The notes: generated from the sequence alone by a model not told the origin. Positions 11,371 through 21,278 are shown, numbered from the stretch's first letter. The stretch: DNA of 64,000 bases from Buchnera aphidicola (Aphis glycines) (GCF_001280225.1 NZ_CP009253.1:62001-126000); one strand, 5' to 3'. Numbers and translations are program-made.

Positions 11371-12786
11371 ATGAAAGTTAAAACTCGTTTCGCACCTAGT
11401 CCTACTGGGGATTTACATATCGGAAGTATACGTACAGCTTTATATTCTTGGTTATTTGCGCGTCGTTATAATGGAAAGTTTATACTTCGTATAGAAGACA
11501 CTGATTGTGAAAGATCTAAATCATTATCAGTTCAGTCTATTTTAAAAGGATTGAAATGGTTAGGGTTGAATTGGGATGAAGGTCCTTACTTTCAAACTCA
11601 ACGATTAGATCGTTATAAAGAACTAATAGAAATTATGTTAAATACAGGTAATGCTTATAAATGCTATTGCTCTCAAAAGGAAATAGAAAAACAGCGTTTT
11701 AAACAAATTTCTGAAGGAAAAAAACCACGTTATACTAGAGTTTGTAGAAACTTAAAAATTAAACATGTTAGTAAAAAATATGTAGTTCGGTTTAAAAATC
11801 CTACTTCTGGAAAAGTTACTTTTGAAGATAAAATTAGAGGAAAAATTATCTTTGATAATATAGAGTTAGATGATCTTATAATTCAACGTTCTAATGGAAT
11901 ACCAACTTATAATTTTTGCGTTGTCGTCGATGATTTAGATATGAATATTACACATGTCATTCGCGGAGAAGACCATATTAATAATACACCTCGTCAAATA
12001 AATATTTTAAAATCTTTAAATGCACAGATACCTATTTATGCTCATGTCTCTATGATACTCAATGAAAATGGAAAAAAATTTTCTAAAAGAGATAACTCAG
12101 AAAATATTATTGCATACTATAAAAAAGGTTTTTTACCAGAAGCATTAATCAACTATATAATAAGATTAGGTTGGTCTCATGGCGATCAAGAAATCTTTAG
12201 TTTTTCCGAATTAAAAAAGTTATTTAATTTAGATTCTATTAATAAATCTTCTAGTTCTTTTAGCATTAAAAAACTTTTATGGTTAAATAAGTATTACATC
12301 AATAATTTACCAGTAAATCATATTGCTAATGTCTTAAAAGATTACATGAAAAATGAAAATATCAATATAGAAAAAGGACCTAATTTAAAATTTTTATTAA
12401 ATTTATATAAACATCGTTTTCATACTCTGCAAGATATGGTATCTAGTTTTAGATTGTTTTATGAAGAATTTGAATCTTTTGATCTACAATCTGCTGATGA
12501 ATATTTAATTTCGAACAATATTTATATATTAAAAAAAATTTTTAATAGAATAAAAAATTTATCTTTTTGGAAAATTGAAATGTTAACTGAAGTGATCAAT
12601 AATCAAGCTACAACATTAAATATAGATTTAAAAAAAATAAATATGTTGTTACGAGTTGTATTAACAGGAAAAAAGTATTCCCCTAATATAAGTTCGGTTA
12701 TGTTTTTACTTGGTAAAGAAAAAACTTTATTAAGATTAAAAAAAGCGATAATTTTTATAAAAAATAAAATTTATATACAATCTTAA
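11371..12786 (+). CDS. gltX: Glutamate-tRNA ligase
   Basis: GltX charges tRNA-Glu with glutamate. The 471 residues equal the E. coli enzyme. The class I signature [14 protein letters not shown] is at the N-terminus (HIGH motif as HIGS, residues 16-19), and the KMSKS loop appears as KKFSKRD. The C-terminal helical anticodon-binding region is present but divergent and lysine/asparagine-rich, as expected from mutation toward A and T. An AAGGA ribosome site precedes the ATG. It sits between two tRNA loci and is divergent from the Val-Lys pair, as in E. coli. Confidence 0.97.
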   Translation: MKVKTRFAPSPTGDLHIGSIRTALYSWLFARRYNGKFILRIEDTDCERSKSLSVQSILKGLKWLGLNWDEGPYFQTQRLDRYKELIEIMLNTGNAYKCYCSQKEIEKQRFKQISEGKKPRYTRVCRNLKIKHVSKKYVVRFKNPTSGKVTFEDKIRGKIIFDNIELDDLIIQRSNGIPTYNFCVVVDDLDMNITHVIRGEDHINNTPRQINILKSLNAQIPIYAHVSMILNENGKKFSKRDNSENIIAYYKKGFLPEALINYIIRLGWSHGDQEIFSFSELKKLFNLDSINKSSSSFSIKKLLWLNKYYINNLPVNHIANVLKDYMKNENINIEKGPNLKFLLNLYKHRFHTLQDMVSSFRLFYEEFESFDLQSADEYLISNNIYILKKIFNRIKNLSFWKIEMLTEVINNQATTLNIDLKKINMLLRVVLTGKKYSPNISSVMFLLGKEKTLLRLKKAIIFIKNKIYIQS

Positions 12787-12848
12787 ATAAGATATTTATT
12801 TTCAAATCAAATGTTAATTAAGATAACAATGTTTTATTGAAAAATCAA

Positions 12849-12877
12849 TTGACAGAGTTCATGTGTTTTTATATTGT
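12849..12877 (+). promoter_or_regulatory. Sigma-70-type promoter of tRNA-Ala
   Basis: A perfect TTGACA (12849-12854) is followed after 17 bases by TATTGT (12872-12877). The tRNA-Ala 5' end begins 10 bases later, so the primary transcript has almost no leader. Confidence 0.65.
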
Positions 12878-12886
12878 AATAATTTT

Positions 12887-12959
12887 GGGGTTATAGCTCA
12901 GTAGGTAGAGCATTTGCATGGCATGCAAAATGTCAGCGGTTCGATTCCGCTTAGCTCCA
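12887..12959 (+). tRNA. tRNA-Ala (GGC)
   Basis: A 73-base cloverleaf has anticodon stem TTTGC/GCAAA and loop ATGGCAT, giving GGC. The T arm is GCGGTTCGATTCCGC. It is near-identical to E. coli alaX/alaW, which also flank gltX. No CCA is encoded. Confidence 0.97.
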
Positions 12960-13064
12960 AAAAGTTTAAATAATCTTCAAAATTTCCGTTTTTATACAGT
13001 TTTAATATAATTTATAGATACTTTATAGCGCTGTGCGAAATATAATTAGGCACAGCATTTTAAG

Positions 13065-13382
13065 TTAAATCTGTTGATTCATTATTTCTTTATAAGCTGA
13101 TATAAATTTATTTCTAATTTGAATAGCTAATTGTATAGAAATAGAAGATTTTTGTAAATTTATCATTACATCATTTAAAGAGATAGAAGATGGATTTAAT
13201 TCAAACTTTTCAATATTTTTTTGTGCACGATTTTGAATATTATTCACTTCACCTAATGCTTTTTGAAAAAATTGAGCAAAATTGTTAGATTCTTGAATAT
13301 TGTTTTGATTGTTTTTTTCGTCTTTATTTAAAAAATTAATTTTGGTATAAATATTTTCGTTATGCATGTTATCAATAAACAT
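13065..13382 (-). CDS. fliE: Flagellar hook-basal body protein FliE
   Basis: FliE links the MS ring to the rod and is among the first flagellar export substrates. The 105 residues match E. coli FliE (104). The conserved C-terminal half is recognisable (SISIQLAIQIRNKFISAYKEIM), while the N-terminal half is asparagine-rich and diverged. A strong GAGGAAG ribosome site precedes the ATG. It is divergent from fliF, exactly as in E. coli, so the 165 bases between them hold both promoters. Confidence 0.93.
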   Translation of the reverse strand: MFIDNMHNENIYTKINFLNKDEKNNQNNIQESNNFAQFFQKALGEVNNIQNRAQKNIEKFELNPSSISLNDVMINLQKSSISIQLAIQIRNKFISAYKEIMNQQI

Positions 13383-13547
13383 ATCTTCCTCTAAAATTAT
13401 TATTATAACTTTTAAAATAATATCATATTTTTTACAAGATAAATATTTTATGCTATAGATAATTTATCAGCAAATGTTTTTATTTCAAGTAAAATTTAGT
13501 TGTTGTTTAATTACAATTCAGATTGTCTACTAGATTAGGAAGATGTT

Positions 13548-15215
13548 ATGAATTTTAGTGCTATAGAAGAATCAATTTCAGAAGAGAAAAAAAAATTTAT
13601 TAATTTTTTATCTTATTTTTTTAAAAATGCACGTGTTTTAATAATTTTATTAGTAATAGCAGTTATTGCTACTATTTCTATTTCAGTATGGAGGAAATCT
13701 TCTGATTATCAAGTTTTGTACAGTAATTTATCTTCTGAAGATGGAGCATCTGTTATTAGTTATTTAAATCAAATGAAAATTCCTTATCAGTTTTCTGAAA
13801 GTTCTGGGAAATTATTAGTTCCAAAAAATCAAATTTATGATATACGTTTACATTTATCGGAAAAAAATTTTCTTCATAAAGAAGTAGGTTTTGAAATTTT
13901 AGATAAAGAAAAATTTGGAATTAGTCAGTTTAACCAGCAAATTAATTACCAACGTGCTTTAGAAGGTGAATTAGCTCGAACTATCGAAAGAATTAATATC
14001 GTAAAAAGTGCTCGAATACATATAGCTATGCAAAAAAATTCTTTATTTTTACAAGATAAAAAAAAACCATCAGCTTCAGTGATTTTAAGTTTAAAACCCG
14101 GAACACAATTAAATATAAGCCAAACCAATGCTATATTGCATTTAATGTCTAATAGTATATCTGATTTGCCTATAGATAATATTGCGATCGTGGATGAATT
14201 TGGTAATTTATTAAATAAATCTACATTAGAATCAGATGAAATAAATGATGCAAAATTAAAATATTCTGAAAAAATTGAATCAAGATATATTAATAAAATT
14301 CAAAGTATTTTAGAACCACTATTTGGTATGGGAAACATACACGCCCAAGTAACTGCTCAAATTGATTTTAATTCTCAAGAAAAAACACAAGAGCGATATG
14401 AACCTAATGGGAATAATCAAAATCAATCCATTCGTTCACATCAAATGATTATTAACGATAATATAAAAAATCAGAACACAGACGATCATAGCAATTATTT
14501 TGACAAAAATAATTTATTTAATAGTAACTCTAATAATATATCTAAAAAATCTGATGCTATAAAAAATTCTCAATTATCCAAAGATAGGATTACAAGATCT
14601 CATTCTAATATTAATCATGATGATATAATTAATTATGAATTAAATCATAGTTTGTCACATATGAAGATGAATATCGGGGAGATTAAAAGATTATCTGCTG
14701 CAGTAGTGATTAATCTTATCAAAGATAAAAATGGAAAATTGATTTTTTTGAGCCCAAAACAAATAAAAAATATAAAACATTTAATCTGTGAATCTATAGG
14801 TTATTCTAAAAGTAGAGGTGACAGTGTACATATAATAAATGAATCGTTTAATCAAAATAATAAACATGTTTTAACTAAGTTCAACAATTTTAATCAATCT
14901 AATATTTTTAATACTGCGTCTATTTTAATTCCATGGTGTATTTCAGCGTTATTTGTTTTATATTTTTTGAAGAAATATATTTTTTATTTCTCAAAAAGTA
15001 TTCGTAAAAATAAAAAATTAAATAACAAGAGCACGCCAGAGGAAATTGTTAGTTCTAATAAAAATGAATTTGTGAATAATATCGAAGAAAAAAATTTAAC
15101 ACATTTAAATACAGAAAAAACAGATAATTTAATTCATCAAATTTGTAATATATCTAATCAAAATCCACGTTTTATAGCGTCGATTATTCGTCAATGGATG
15201 AGTGATAAAAAATGA
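13548..15215 (+). CDS. fliF: Flagellar MS-ring protein FliF
   Basis: FliF forms the MS ring in the inner membrane on which the rotor and export gate assemble. It has 555 residues (E. coli 552), an N-terminal membrane helix at about 29-49 and a second near 465-485. Ring-building motifs follow the first helix (YSNLSSEDGASVISYL, EVGFEILDKEKFGISQFNQQINYQRALEGELARTI is split across the domain). The periplasmic linker is rich in Asn and Ser. The C-terminal tail that binds FliG is kept (PRFIASIIRQWMSD). An AGGAAG ribosome site precedes the ATG. Its stop overlaps the fliG start by 4 bases, so translation is coupled. Confidence 0.96.
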   Translation: MNFSAIEESISEEKKKFINFLSYFFKNARVLIILLVIAVIATISISVWRKSSDYQVLYSNLSSEDGASVISYLNQMKIPYQFSESSGKLLVPKNQIYDIRLHLSEKNFLHKEVGFEILDKEKFGISQFNQQINYQRALEGELARTIERINIVKSARIHIAMQKNSLFLQDKKKPSASVILSLKPGTQLNISQTNAILHLMSNSISDLPIDNIAIVDEFGNLLNKSTLESDEINDAKLKYSEKIESRYINKIQSILEPLFGMGNIHAQVTAQIDFNSQEKTQERYEPNGNNQNQSIRSHQMIINDNIKNQNTDDHSNYFDKNNLFNSNSNNISKKSDAIKNSQLSKDRITRSHSNINHDDIINYELNHSLSHMKMNIGEIKRLSAAVVINLIKDKNGKLIFLSPKQIKNIKHLICESIGYSKSRGDSVHIINESFNQNNKHVLTKFNNFNQSNIFNTASILIPWCISALFVLYFLKKYIFYFSKSIRKNKKLNNKSTPEEIVSSNKNEFVNNIEEKNLTHLNTEKTDNLIHQICNISNQNPRFIASIIRQWMSDKK

Positions 15216-16207
15216 TTGTAAATGGTACTGAAAAGAGCGCGCTTTTATTAATGTCAATAGGATCAGATCAAGCATCAGAAGTATTAAAATATTTAACTCC
15301 TTTTGAAGTGCAAAAATTGGTTAATCATATGGTGAATATTAATCATTTTTCTAATATAGAATTAAATAAAGTATTAGCTGAGTGTTATGATCTTTTTATG
15401 AAAAATAATGATTTAGTTTATAACAATAATGATGAATATATATCTGATATGTTAATTAAATCGATAGGCGAAAAAAAAGGAACTATTTTATTAAGTGATG
15501 CTTTAGAAATAAGAAACATTAAAATGTCTATTAAATCTCTTAATTCGATGGAACCATCTAAATTAGCTTCTCTGTTGGAAGAGCAGCATGCTCAAATTAT
15601 CACAACGATACTTGTTTACTTAGACCCAGATCAATCAGCTCGAGTTTTATCTTTTTTTAAAGAAGAAAAACGTATTGAAATTGTAATTAAAATTTCTGAA
15701 TTTAATGGTCTTGAAGAAAAAAAATTTGTTGAATTAAAAGATATTATCAACGATTTAATTAACAAAAAAAAATCTACCTTTTCAAATAAAGGAGGTATTA
15801 AAACTGTTGCTAATATTTTAAGCTCTATGGAAAGAGAAAATGAAAAAAATTTACTAAAGAAAATTGCATGTTCTAATAAAGAGTTATCTAGTAAAATTAT
15901 TCAAGAACTATATTCATTTGAAAATATAATAAATATTGATGATAATGTGATGAAATGCTTAATAAAGAATTTAGAAGAAGAGAAGCTATATATTGCATTG
16001 CAAGGTAGTAATGAAATTATAAAAAATAAATTTTTAAATAATATGGATGAAGAAAAATCAAAAAAATTATCACTTTATTTAAAGGAAAAATCTTATGTTT
16101 CTAATGCAGCTATAGAAAATGAGCAAAAATTAATTGTGATGATGATTAGAAATATTTTGGATTACGGTACGTTTTCAATAGAAAATTTAGGAAAGTATTA
16201 TGTCTGA
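15212..16207 (+). CDS. fliG: Flagellar rotor switch protein FliG, torque residues lost
   Basis: FliG is the C-ring protein that sits on FliF and, in motile bacteria, meets the MotA stator. The 331 residues align without gaps to E. coli FliG. The N-terminal FliF-binding and middle FliM-binding regions are recognisable (KSALLLMSIG, EPSKLASLLEEQHAQIITTIL, DPDQSARVLSFF). In the C-terminal domain the four charged residues shown in E. coli to generate torque are replaced: Lys264 to Gln, Arg281 to Glu, Asp288 to Leu and Asp289 to Tyr. The protein should still build the ring but is not expected to support rotation. It overlaps fliF by 4 and fliH by 8 bases. Confidence 0.95.
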   Translation: MIVNGTEKSALLLMSIGSDQASEVLKYLTPFEVQKLVNHMVNINHFSNIELNKVLAECYDLFMKNNDLVYNNNDEYISDMLIKSIGEKKGTILLSDALEIRNIKMSIKSLNSMEPSKLASLLEEQHAQIITTILVYLDPDQSARVLSFFKEEKRIEIVIKISEFNGLEEKKFVELKDIINDLINKKKSTFSNKGGIKTVANILSSMERENEKNLLKKIACSNKELSSKIIQELYSFENIINIDDNVMKCLIKNLEEEKLYIALQGSNEIIKNKFLNNMDEEKSKKLSLYLKEKSYVSNAAIENEQKLIVMMIRNILDYGTFSIENLGKYYV

Positions 16208-16871
16208 TTCAGATTTAAAAAAAGAATGGAAAAAATGGCATCCAAAAAAAATTTTTTTAAATAATTCAGAGAAAAAACATAATGTTTTTTGGAATACAAG
16301 TGCTTTAAAAGAAACGGATTTTTCTACTGAAAAAAAAGATGAGTTGAATCATAAATTTAAAAACTCAAATAGATTACAAAAAGAATCTTGTCATGATAAT
16401 AAGCTGTCTTTTTTAAACATTCAGAGACAACTGGAAGAAAAAGAAAAAAAATATGCTTTATTGAATAATAAGTTACGAAATTTATGCTCAAGTTTTGAAT
16501 CTACAATGTCTTTTTTTGAAAAAACGTTATCTTCACGGTTACTAAAAACAATATTAATGGTTGCTTCTTATATTGTCGGAGAAAAATTTTCAATTAATGA
16601 ATCAGTTTTATTAGAAAGGGTAAAAAAAATCGTAGACAACGATAATTTTTTTTTGAAACAACCAAAATTAGTTGTGCACCCTGGAAATAAACAAATATTA
16701 GAAAAAATTTTAAAACAACCGATACATAGCAAATGGGAATTAGTTTTTGACAAAAGTATTGATATTAATAGTTTTAAAATTCTCTCTGAACAGAGTAATA
16801 TAGACGGTACTATTCATGCGAGATGGAAAGAAATATATCGTATTATTCTTGAAAAAGAGAAGGAGAATTAA
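16200..16871 (+). CDS. fliH: Flagellar export ATPase regulator FliH
   Basis: FliH forms the stator-like stalk that binds FliI and links it to the C ring and export gate. The 223-residue protein is near E. coli length (228). The N-terminus is hydrophilic, followed by a coiled-coil region (QRQLEEKEKKYALLNNKL area) and a conserved C-terminal domain (LVVHPGNKQILE, later DGTIHARWKEIYRII). It overlaps fliG by 8 bases, and its stop codon shares a base with the fliI start, indicating coupled translation. Identification rests on position plus the C-terminal motifs. Confidence 0.92.
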   Translation: MSDSDLKKEWKKWHPKKIFLNNSEKKHNVFWNTSALKETDFSTEKKDELNHKFKNSNRLQKESCHDNKLSFLNIQRQLEEKEKKYALLNNKLRNLCSSFESTMSFFEKTLSSRLLKTILMVASYIVGEKFSINESVLLERVKKIVDNDNFFLKQPKLVVHPGNKQILEKILKQPIHSKWELVFDKSIDINSFKILSEQSNIDGTIHARWKEIYRIILEKEKEN

Positions 16872-18229
16872 TGCAATTAAAATACTCTGAATTATTTGAC
16901 AAAATTACTTCTTTTGAAAATAGAATCAATAGTCTTTCTGATTGTATTATGTATGGTTATGTAATCAGTATACATGGTTCAGTAATAGAAGTGATAGGTT
17001 TAAAGGCTTCCATTGGGTCTGAGTGTATTATCGAAAAAATAATAGATGAAAAAGTTTTAAATATTTCAGCTGAAGTGATTAGATTTAATAAAGACAAAAC
17101 ATTATTATTTTCTTTTGAAGAAACTTATGGTATTTTACCTGGTGCTAAAGTGTTCTTAAAGATATCCAGAAAAATGACTCCTTTCGTTAAAAGAGTTCCG
17201 TTAGGAATGAAGTTATTGGGTAGAGTTTTAAACGCTAAAGGAAGAGCATTAGATAAACAATCGGAATTAGATCCAAAATGTTTTAAAATTATTGAAAATA
17301 AGCGCATTAATCCATTAAATAGAAAACCAATTAATGAAATACTCGATACAGGAATACGAGCAATAAATGGATTACTAACTATTGGAAAAGGTCAAAGAAT
17401 AGGAATTTTTTCGAGTTCAGGAATTGGAAAAAGTGTTTTACTCGGTATGATGGCAAAATATACACAAGCAGATGTAGTAGTTATTGGATTAATTGGGGAA
17501 AGAGGAAGAGAAGTTAAAGATTTTATAGAAAATATATTAGGATTAAATGGTTTATCAAAATCTGTGGTAATAGCAGCTCCAGCTGACGCTTCTCCTTTAT
17601 TACAAATAGAAGCGGCATCATATGCTACAACTGTAGCTGAATATTTTCGAGATCAAGATAAACATGTTTTGTTAATTATGGATTCATTAACTCGTTATGC
17701 GATGGCTCAAAGAGACGTATCTCTATCTTTAGGTGAACTACCAGTTTCTCGCGGATATCCATCTTCTGTTTTTTTTAAAATTCCTGCTTTAGTAGAGCGT
17801 TCAGGAACTACAGAGAATCAAGGATCTATTACTTCATTTTATACAGTTTTAACTGAAAATAATGAAGATCAAGATCCTATTTCACATATTTGTCGTTCTA
17901 TACTTGATGGACATATTGTATTATCTCGTTATTATGCAGATTTAGGGCACTATCCTGCTATTGATATAGAATCTTCTATAAGTCGTGTTATGCCGGAAAT
18001 TATCACTCCAGAACAATATTCAAAAGCTTGCTATTTTAAAAAATTAGTAGCTTCTTATCAAAGAAACAAAGATTTAATCAATATTGGAGCTTATGTTAAA
18101 GGAAATGATTTAATTTTAGATGATGCTATAAAAAAATGGACGAATTTAGAAAAATTTTTACAACAAAAACCGTCGGAAAAAAGTAATTATTTAGTTTCTT
18201 GTGAAGAATTAAATAGAATATTTAGTTAA
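16871..18229 (+). CDS. fliI: Flagellum-specific export ATPase FliI
   Basis: FliI is the hexameric ATPase that energises unfolding and delivery of flagellar export substrates. The 452-residue protein (E. coli 457) is the best-conserved soluble protein of this cluster. The Walker A loop is SSGIGKS, the catalytic region GLIGERGREVKDF, Walker B VLLIMDSLTRYAMAQRD, followed by ELPVSRGYPSSVF and the arginine-finger region. A GGAG ribosome site overlaps the end of fliH. All catalytic residues are intact, in contrast to the eroded motor surface of FliG, which supports a continuing export role. Confidence 0.97.
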   Translation: MQLKYSELFDKITSFENRINSLSDCIMYGYVISIHGSVIEVIGLKASIGSECIIEKIIDEKVLNISAEVIRFNKDKTLLFSFEETYGILPGAKVFLKISRKMTPFVKRVPLGMKLLGRVLNAKGRALDKQSELDPKCFKIIENKRINPLNRKPINEILDTGIRAINGLLTIGKGQRIGIFSSSGIGKSVLLGMMAKYTQADVVVIGLIGERGREVKDFIENILGLNGLSKSVVIAAPADASPLLQIEAASYATTVAEYFRDQDKHVLLIMDSLTRYAMAQRDVSLSLGELPVSRGYPSSVFFKIPALVERSGTTENQGSITSFYTVLTENNEDQDPISHICRSILDGHIVLSRYYADLGHYPAIDIESSISRVMPEIITPEQYSKACYFKKLVASYQRNKDLINIGAYVKGNDLILDDAIKKWTNLEKFLQQKPSEKSNYLVSCEELNRIFS

Positions 18230-18280
18230 ATTATTTTGTTTTACATGTATTAATTTTTTTCTTGTTCAATAGGATATATT

Positions 18281-18751
18281 ATGAAATATAAAAAAATTTT
18301 ATTTTGTGTTTTGAAAAATATAGAAGAGAAAAAAATAAAACAAAAAGCAATTTATATTCAAAATTTACATATTCAAAAAAAAAAATATATTGAACAATTG
18401 AAATTATTAATTAATTTTCGAAATGAATATATTACAAAATTAAATATCAATGTAAACTTAGGAATGCCTATTTATTATTGGAGAGTATACAAAAATTTTA
18501 TTTCTATGTTATATAATGCAGTTGAAGAGAATAATGATATTATTAAAACATATGAAAAAAAAATTAAAAAAAATATAGATCAATGGCTTAAAAATCATAT
18601 TAAATTAAAAACTTGGAATTATTTAAATCAAAAAAGTATAATATCTTTTCAAAATCGTTATATTTTAGAAGAACATATTATTAACGATGAATTTTCTCAA
18701 TTAAAATTTTTTAAAAAAGGTAGTTATTATGATCTTAAGTCGTATCAATAA
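18281..18751 (+). CDS. fliJ: Flagellar export chaperone FliJ
   Basis: FliJ is a coiled-coil protein that bridges the FliI hexamer and the FlhA gate and escorts export substrates. The 156 residues (E. coli 147) are strongly helical and Lys/Ile/Asn-rich, with weak sequence conservation. The call rests on length, coiled-coil character and position between fliI and fliK. An A11 run at 18375-18385 lies inside the frame and could cause slippage. Its 3' end overlaps fliK by 23 bases. Confidence 0.85.
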   Translation: MKYKKILFCVLKNIEEKKIKQKAIYIQNLHIQKKKYIEQLKLLINFRNEYITKLNINVNLGMPIYYWRVYKNFISMLYNAVEENNDIIKTYEKKIKKNIDQWLKNHIKLKTWNYLNQKSIISFQNRYILEEHIINDEFSQLKFFKKGSYYDLKSYQ

Positions 18752-19853
18752 TATAGAATTAAAAAGTAATATTTTATTAAATTCAGATCATAATTGTGGT
18801 TTTAATGTTGCTAGCTTTGATTTTTACCAAGCTATTTTTAATGCATGTAAAAAAAAATTGTTAAATCAAGAAATTAATTTTGATAATATTTCTACAAAAA
18901 AAAAGAAAAAAGATACTGAAGATATTACATCTATTAATTTTTTAGTCAATAATCTGTTGAATATTTTCAATAAAAAAAACATAAAAAGTAACTTTTATGT
19001 TCAAAAAAATACTAATATAAAAAAACAAAAAAAAAAGATAGATCAAAATTTTAAGTTAAAATTGCATTTTTCTTCAAAAAATAAAAACACAATTAATATA
19101 GAAGATAATAGAAAAATCATGCAAACATTTAAAAAAAATGAAATATTAAATAATTTAACAAATGTTAAAAATAAGTATTTTTCAATGCATGATTATAACG
19201 TTATTAATTATTTTAAAAAACCTTGCAGTAAAAATAATTTTAGCAAAATTAATCATTTAACATTGATCAAAAATAAAAAAAATTCTGTTAAAGCAAGTAA
19301 AAATTCTATATTGTTTAAAAATCATATAAATAGTGCATCACACGCATGTGTTATCAAAAATTTATATAAGAATCATAATTTTATATATGAGATAAATTCC
19401 TTAAAAAAAACAGATAAAAGTAATTTCTTTGAACTAAATAAAAAATCAACATTTTTTTTAAATAATAAAAAAAGTCTTCAGTGGAAAAAAGCGATTAGCC
19501 AACAAGTGTTATTATCTATTTCTAATAAAGATAACAGAGCTGAAATTCGTTTAACACCAATGTTGCTTGGAACAATATATGTAAAAATTAAAATAAAAAA
19601 TAATCAAGCGCAACTAAAATTAATTTCAGATCATATAGAAATTAAAAATTTTTTAAATAGTTGCATTCCATTTTTACATGATTCTTTAATTAAAAATGGT
19701 ATTTTTTTAAAAAAAGTTAATATTTCTAATGCTTTTGACACGCAAAAAAATCGAAATTTATCTCGTTTAAAAAATATGCCTAGAATGTCTAGTGAAATGC
19801 AAATGTTTTATAAAAATTTTAAAAATAATGCATGTGTAGATACGTATGTTTAA
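18729..19853 (+). CDS. fliK: Flagellar hook-length control protein FliK
   Basis: FliK measures the hook and switches export specificity. The 374 residues match E. coli FliK (375). The N-terminal two thirds has become a low-complexity Lys/Asn stretch, but the C-terminal switch domain is clear: DNRAEIRLTPMLLGTIYVKI followed by NNQAQLKLISDHIEIKNFL. An AAGGTAG ribosome site lies inside the end of fliJ. The gene is followed by 102 bases and then fliM; the fliL gene that separates them in E. coli is absent. Confidence 0.9.
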   Translation: MILSRINNIELKSNILLNSDHNCGFNVASFDFYQAIFNACKKKLLNQEINFDNISTKKKKKDTEDITSINFLVNNLLNIFNKKNIKSNFYVQKNTNIKKQKKKIDQNFKLKLHFSSKNKNTINIEDNRKIMQTFKKNEILNNLTNVKNKYFSMHDYNVINYFKKPCSKNNFSKINHLTLIKNKKNSVKASKNSILFKNHINSASHACVIKNLYKNHNFIYEINSLKKTDKSNFFELNKKSTFFLNNKKSLQWKKAISQQVLLSISNKDNRAEIRLTPMLLGTIYVKIKIKNNQAQLKLISDHIEIKNFLNSCIPFLHDSLIKNGIFLKKVNISNAFDTQKNRNLSRLKNMPRMSSEMQMFYKNFKNNACVDTYV

Positions 19854-19955
19854 TATTATATGAATATATAATTAAAATTTTTTATTAAGTTTAAAACTTA
19901 AAAAATAAATTTCAATATAACTTTTAATGACTTTTACCTATAAGGTACATAATAC

Positions 19956-20858
19956 ATGGGAAAAAGTAACGGTGTAAATAGTATCAAGCAAACAACTAAT
20001 AAAGAAAAAGAAATACATAACGTTTTAAGTATAAAAGAAATTCAAGCATTAGAGAAAATTAATAGAAAATTTATAGAAAAAATAACGACATATTTTTCAA
20101 ATCTTATTAAAAATGATGTAAAATTAAATGTTTTTTCTATTAAACTTAATACGTATATAAATAACGAAAAAGATGTTAAATATTTACTTGTTAGTACAAC
20201 GGAAATATTAAATTTCAATAAAAAACTTTTTATATTTTTTTCAGATAATTTATTATCTATTTTTATAGATCTATTATTTGGAGGTAATGGTACTTGTCGA
20301 GAAAAAATTAATCAAAATAGAAATCTCACATATATAGAAAAAATTACTATTAAAAAGATTCTCAAACTTATTTTTAGTACCTATTGTAAATTTTTTAAAA
20401 ATATCTTTTCTATTGATATACATAATTGTTATACAAAAATTATTAACATTGAAAAAGATGCTATTTTAAAAGAAAATTACATCACTAATTATTTTAACTT
20501 AAGTTTAAATAGTATAAATGTTTTTTTTACTATCTTTTTGCCTGTTTCCGTCATTAAAAAATATTTTCAGAAGTTAAATTCTTCGAAAAGTAATGTAAAA
20601 TGTTTAACAAAAAATATAGATTTTAAAAAAAATTTTCCTGTTATTCATTTACATGATATTGAATTGCAAGTTGTTATAAAATTAATAATGTCATCTAAAA
20701 CAAAATATAATAGTTTATCTATAGGAGATATTTTAACGGTAGAGAATCCTGATCAAGTTATTGCTTATATAGAAAAAATACCTGTATTTTTAGGTTGTTA
20801 TAAAAATTTTAATAAAAAATCCGTTGTTTTTTTAAAAAAATTTATATATAAAATATAA
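19956..20858 (+). CDS. fliM: Flagellar motor switch protein FliM, short and divergent
   Basis: FliM forms the wall of the C ring between FliG and FliN. The 300-residue protein is shorter than E. coli FliM (334). The middle CheC-like domain shows [12 protein letters not shown], aligned with the E. coli DNLFGGDGR region, and the C-terminal FliN-like domain shows [27 protein letters not shown]. The N-terminal EIDALLNG peptide that binds phosphorylated CheY is missing, and alignment begins at the following helix ([10 protein letters not shown]). The GGNG region that contacts FliG is partly kept. An AAGGT site precedes the ATG. It probably serves as a structural or export-docking ring protein. Confidence 0.88.
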   Translation: MGKSNGVNSIKQTTNKEKEIHNVLSIKEIQALEKINRKFIEKITTYFSNLIKNDVKLNVFSIKLNTYINNEKDVKYLLVSTTEILNFNKKLFIFFSDNLLSIFIDLLFGGNGTCREKINQNRNLTYIEKITIKKILKLIFSTYCKFFKNIFSIDIHNCYTKIINIEKDAILKENYITNYFNLSLNSINVFFTIFLPVSVIKKYFQKLNSSKSNVKCLTKNIDFKKNFPVIHLHDIELQVVIKLIMSSKTKYNSLSIGDILTVENPDQVIAYIEKIPVFLGCYKNFNKKSVVFLKKFIYKI

Positions 20859-20886
20859 ATTTTTTATTGATATAAGGAGTTTTTTA

Positions 20887-21249
20887 ATGAATGAATTAAA
20901 AAACAAATATAATTCTGAAAAAATTGATCATTCTATAAATAATGTAAATGATATAGACATTAAAAACAAAAGTAATTTTGAAGAACCGATATCTTTTAGT
21001 GCTGATGAAAAAAAAAATAAAAAAGAAATAATATTTGATATACCAGTTGATATAACTATAGAATTGGGTCAATCTAGATTGAAAATAAAAGAATTATTAA
21101 ATTTGTCAAAAGGTAGTATGCTTTTCTTAAATCAAAAACAAGAAGATCCTCTAAAAATCTTTGCAAATGGTAAATTAGTTGCTTTTGGTGAAATTGTTAC
21201 GTCGGAAAACACATATGGTGTAAGAATTATCAATACAAAAAATTCTTAA
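20887..21249 (+). CDS. fliN: Flagellar motor switch protein FliN
   Basis: FliN forms the base of the C ring and docks FliH-FliI complexes for export. The 120 residues (E. coli 137) have a variable acidic N-terminus and a conserved C-terminal SpoA domain: [20 protein letters not shown], then LSKGSMLFL and [21 protein letters not shown] strong AAGGAG site precedes the ATG. It is followed by fliO-fliP after 29 bases. Confidence 0.95.
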   Translation: MNELKNKYNSEKIDHSINNVNDIDIKNKSNFEEPISFSADEKKNKKEIIFDIPVDITIELGQSRLKIKELLNLSKGSMLFLNQKQEDPLKIFANGKLVAFGEIVTSENTYGVRIINTKNS

Positions 21250-21278
21250 AATACTATGAATTAAAAAATTTAAATATT

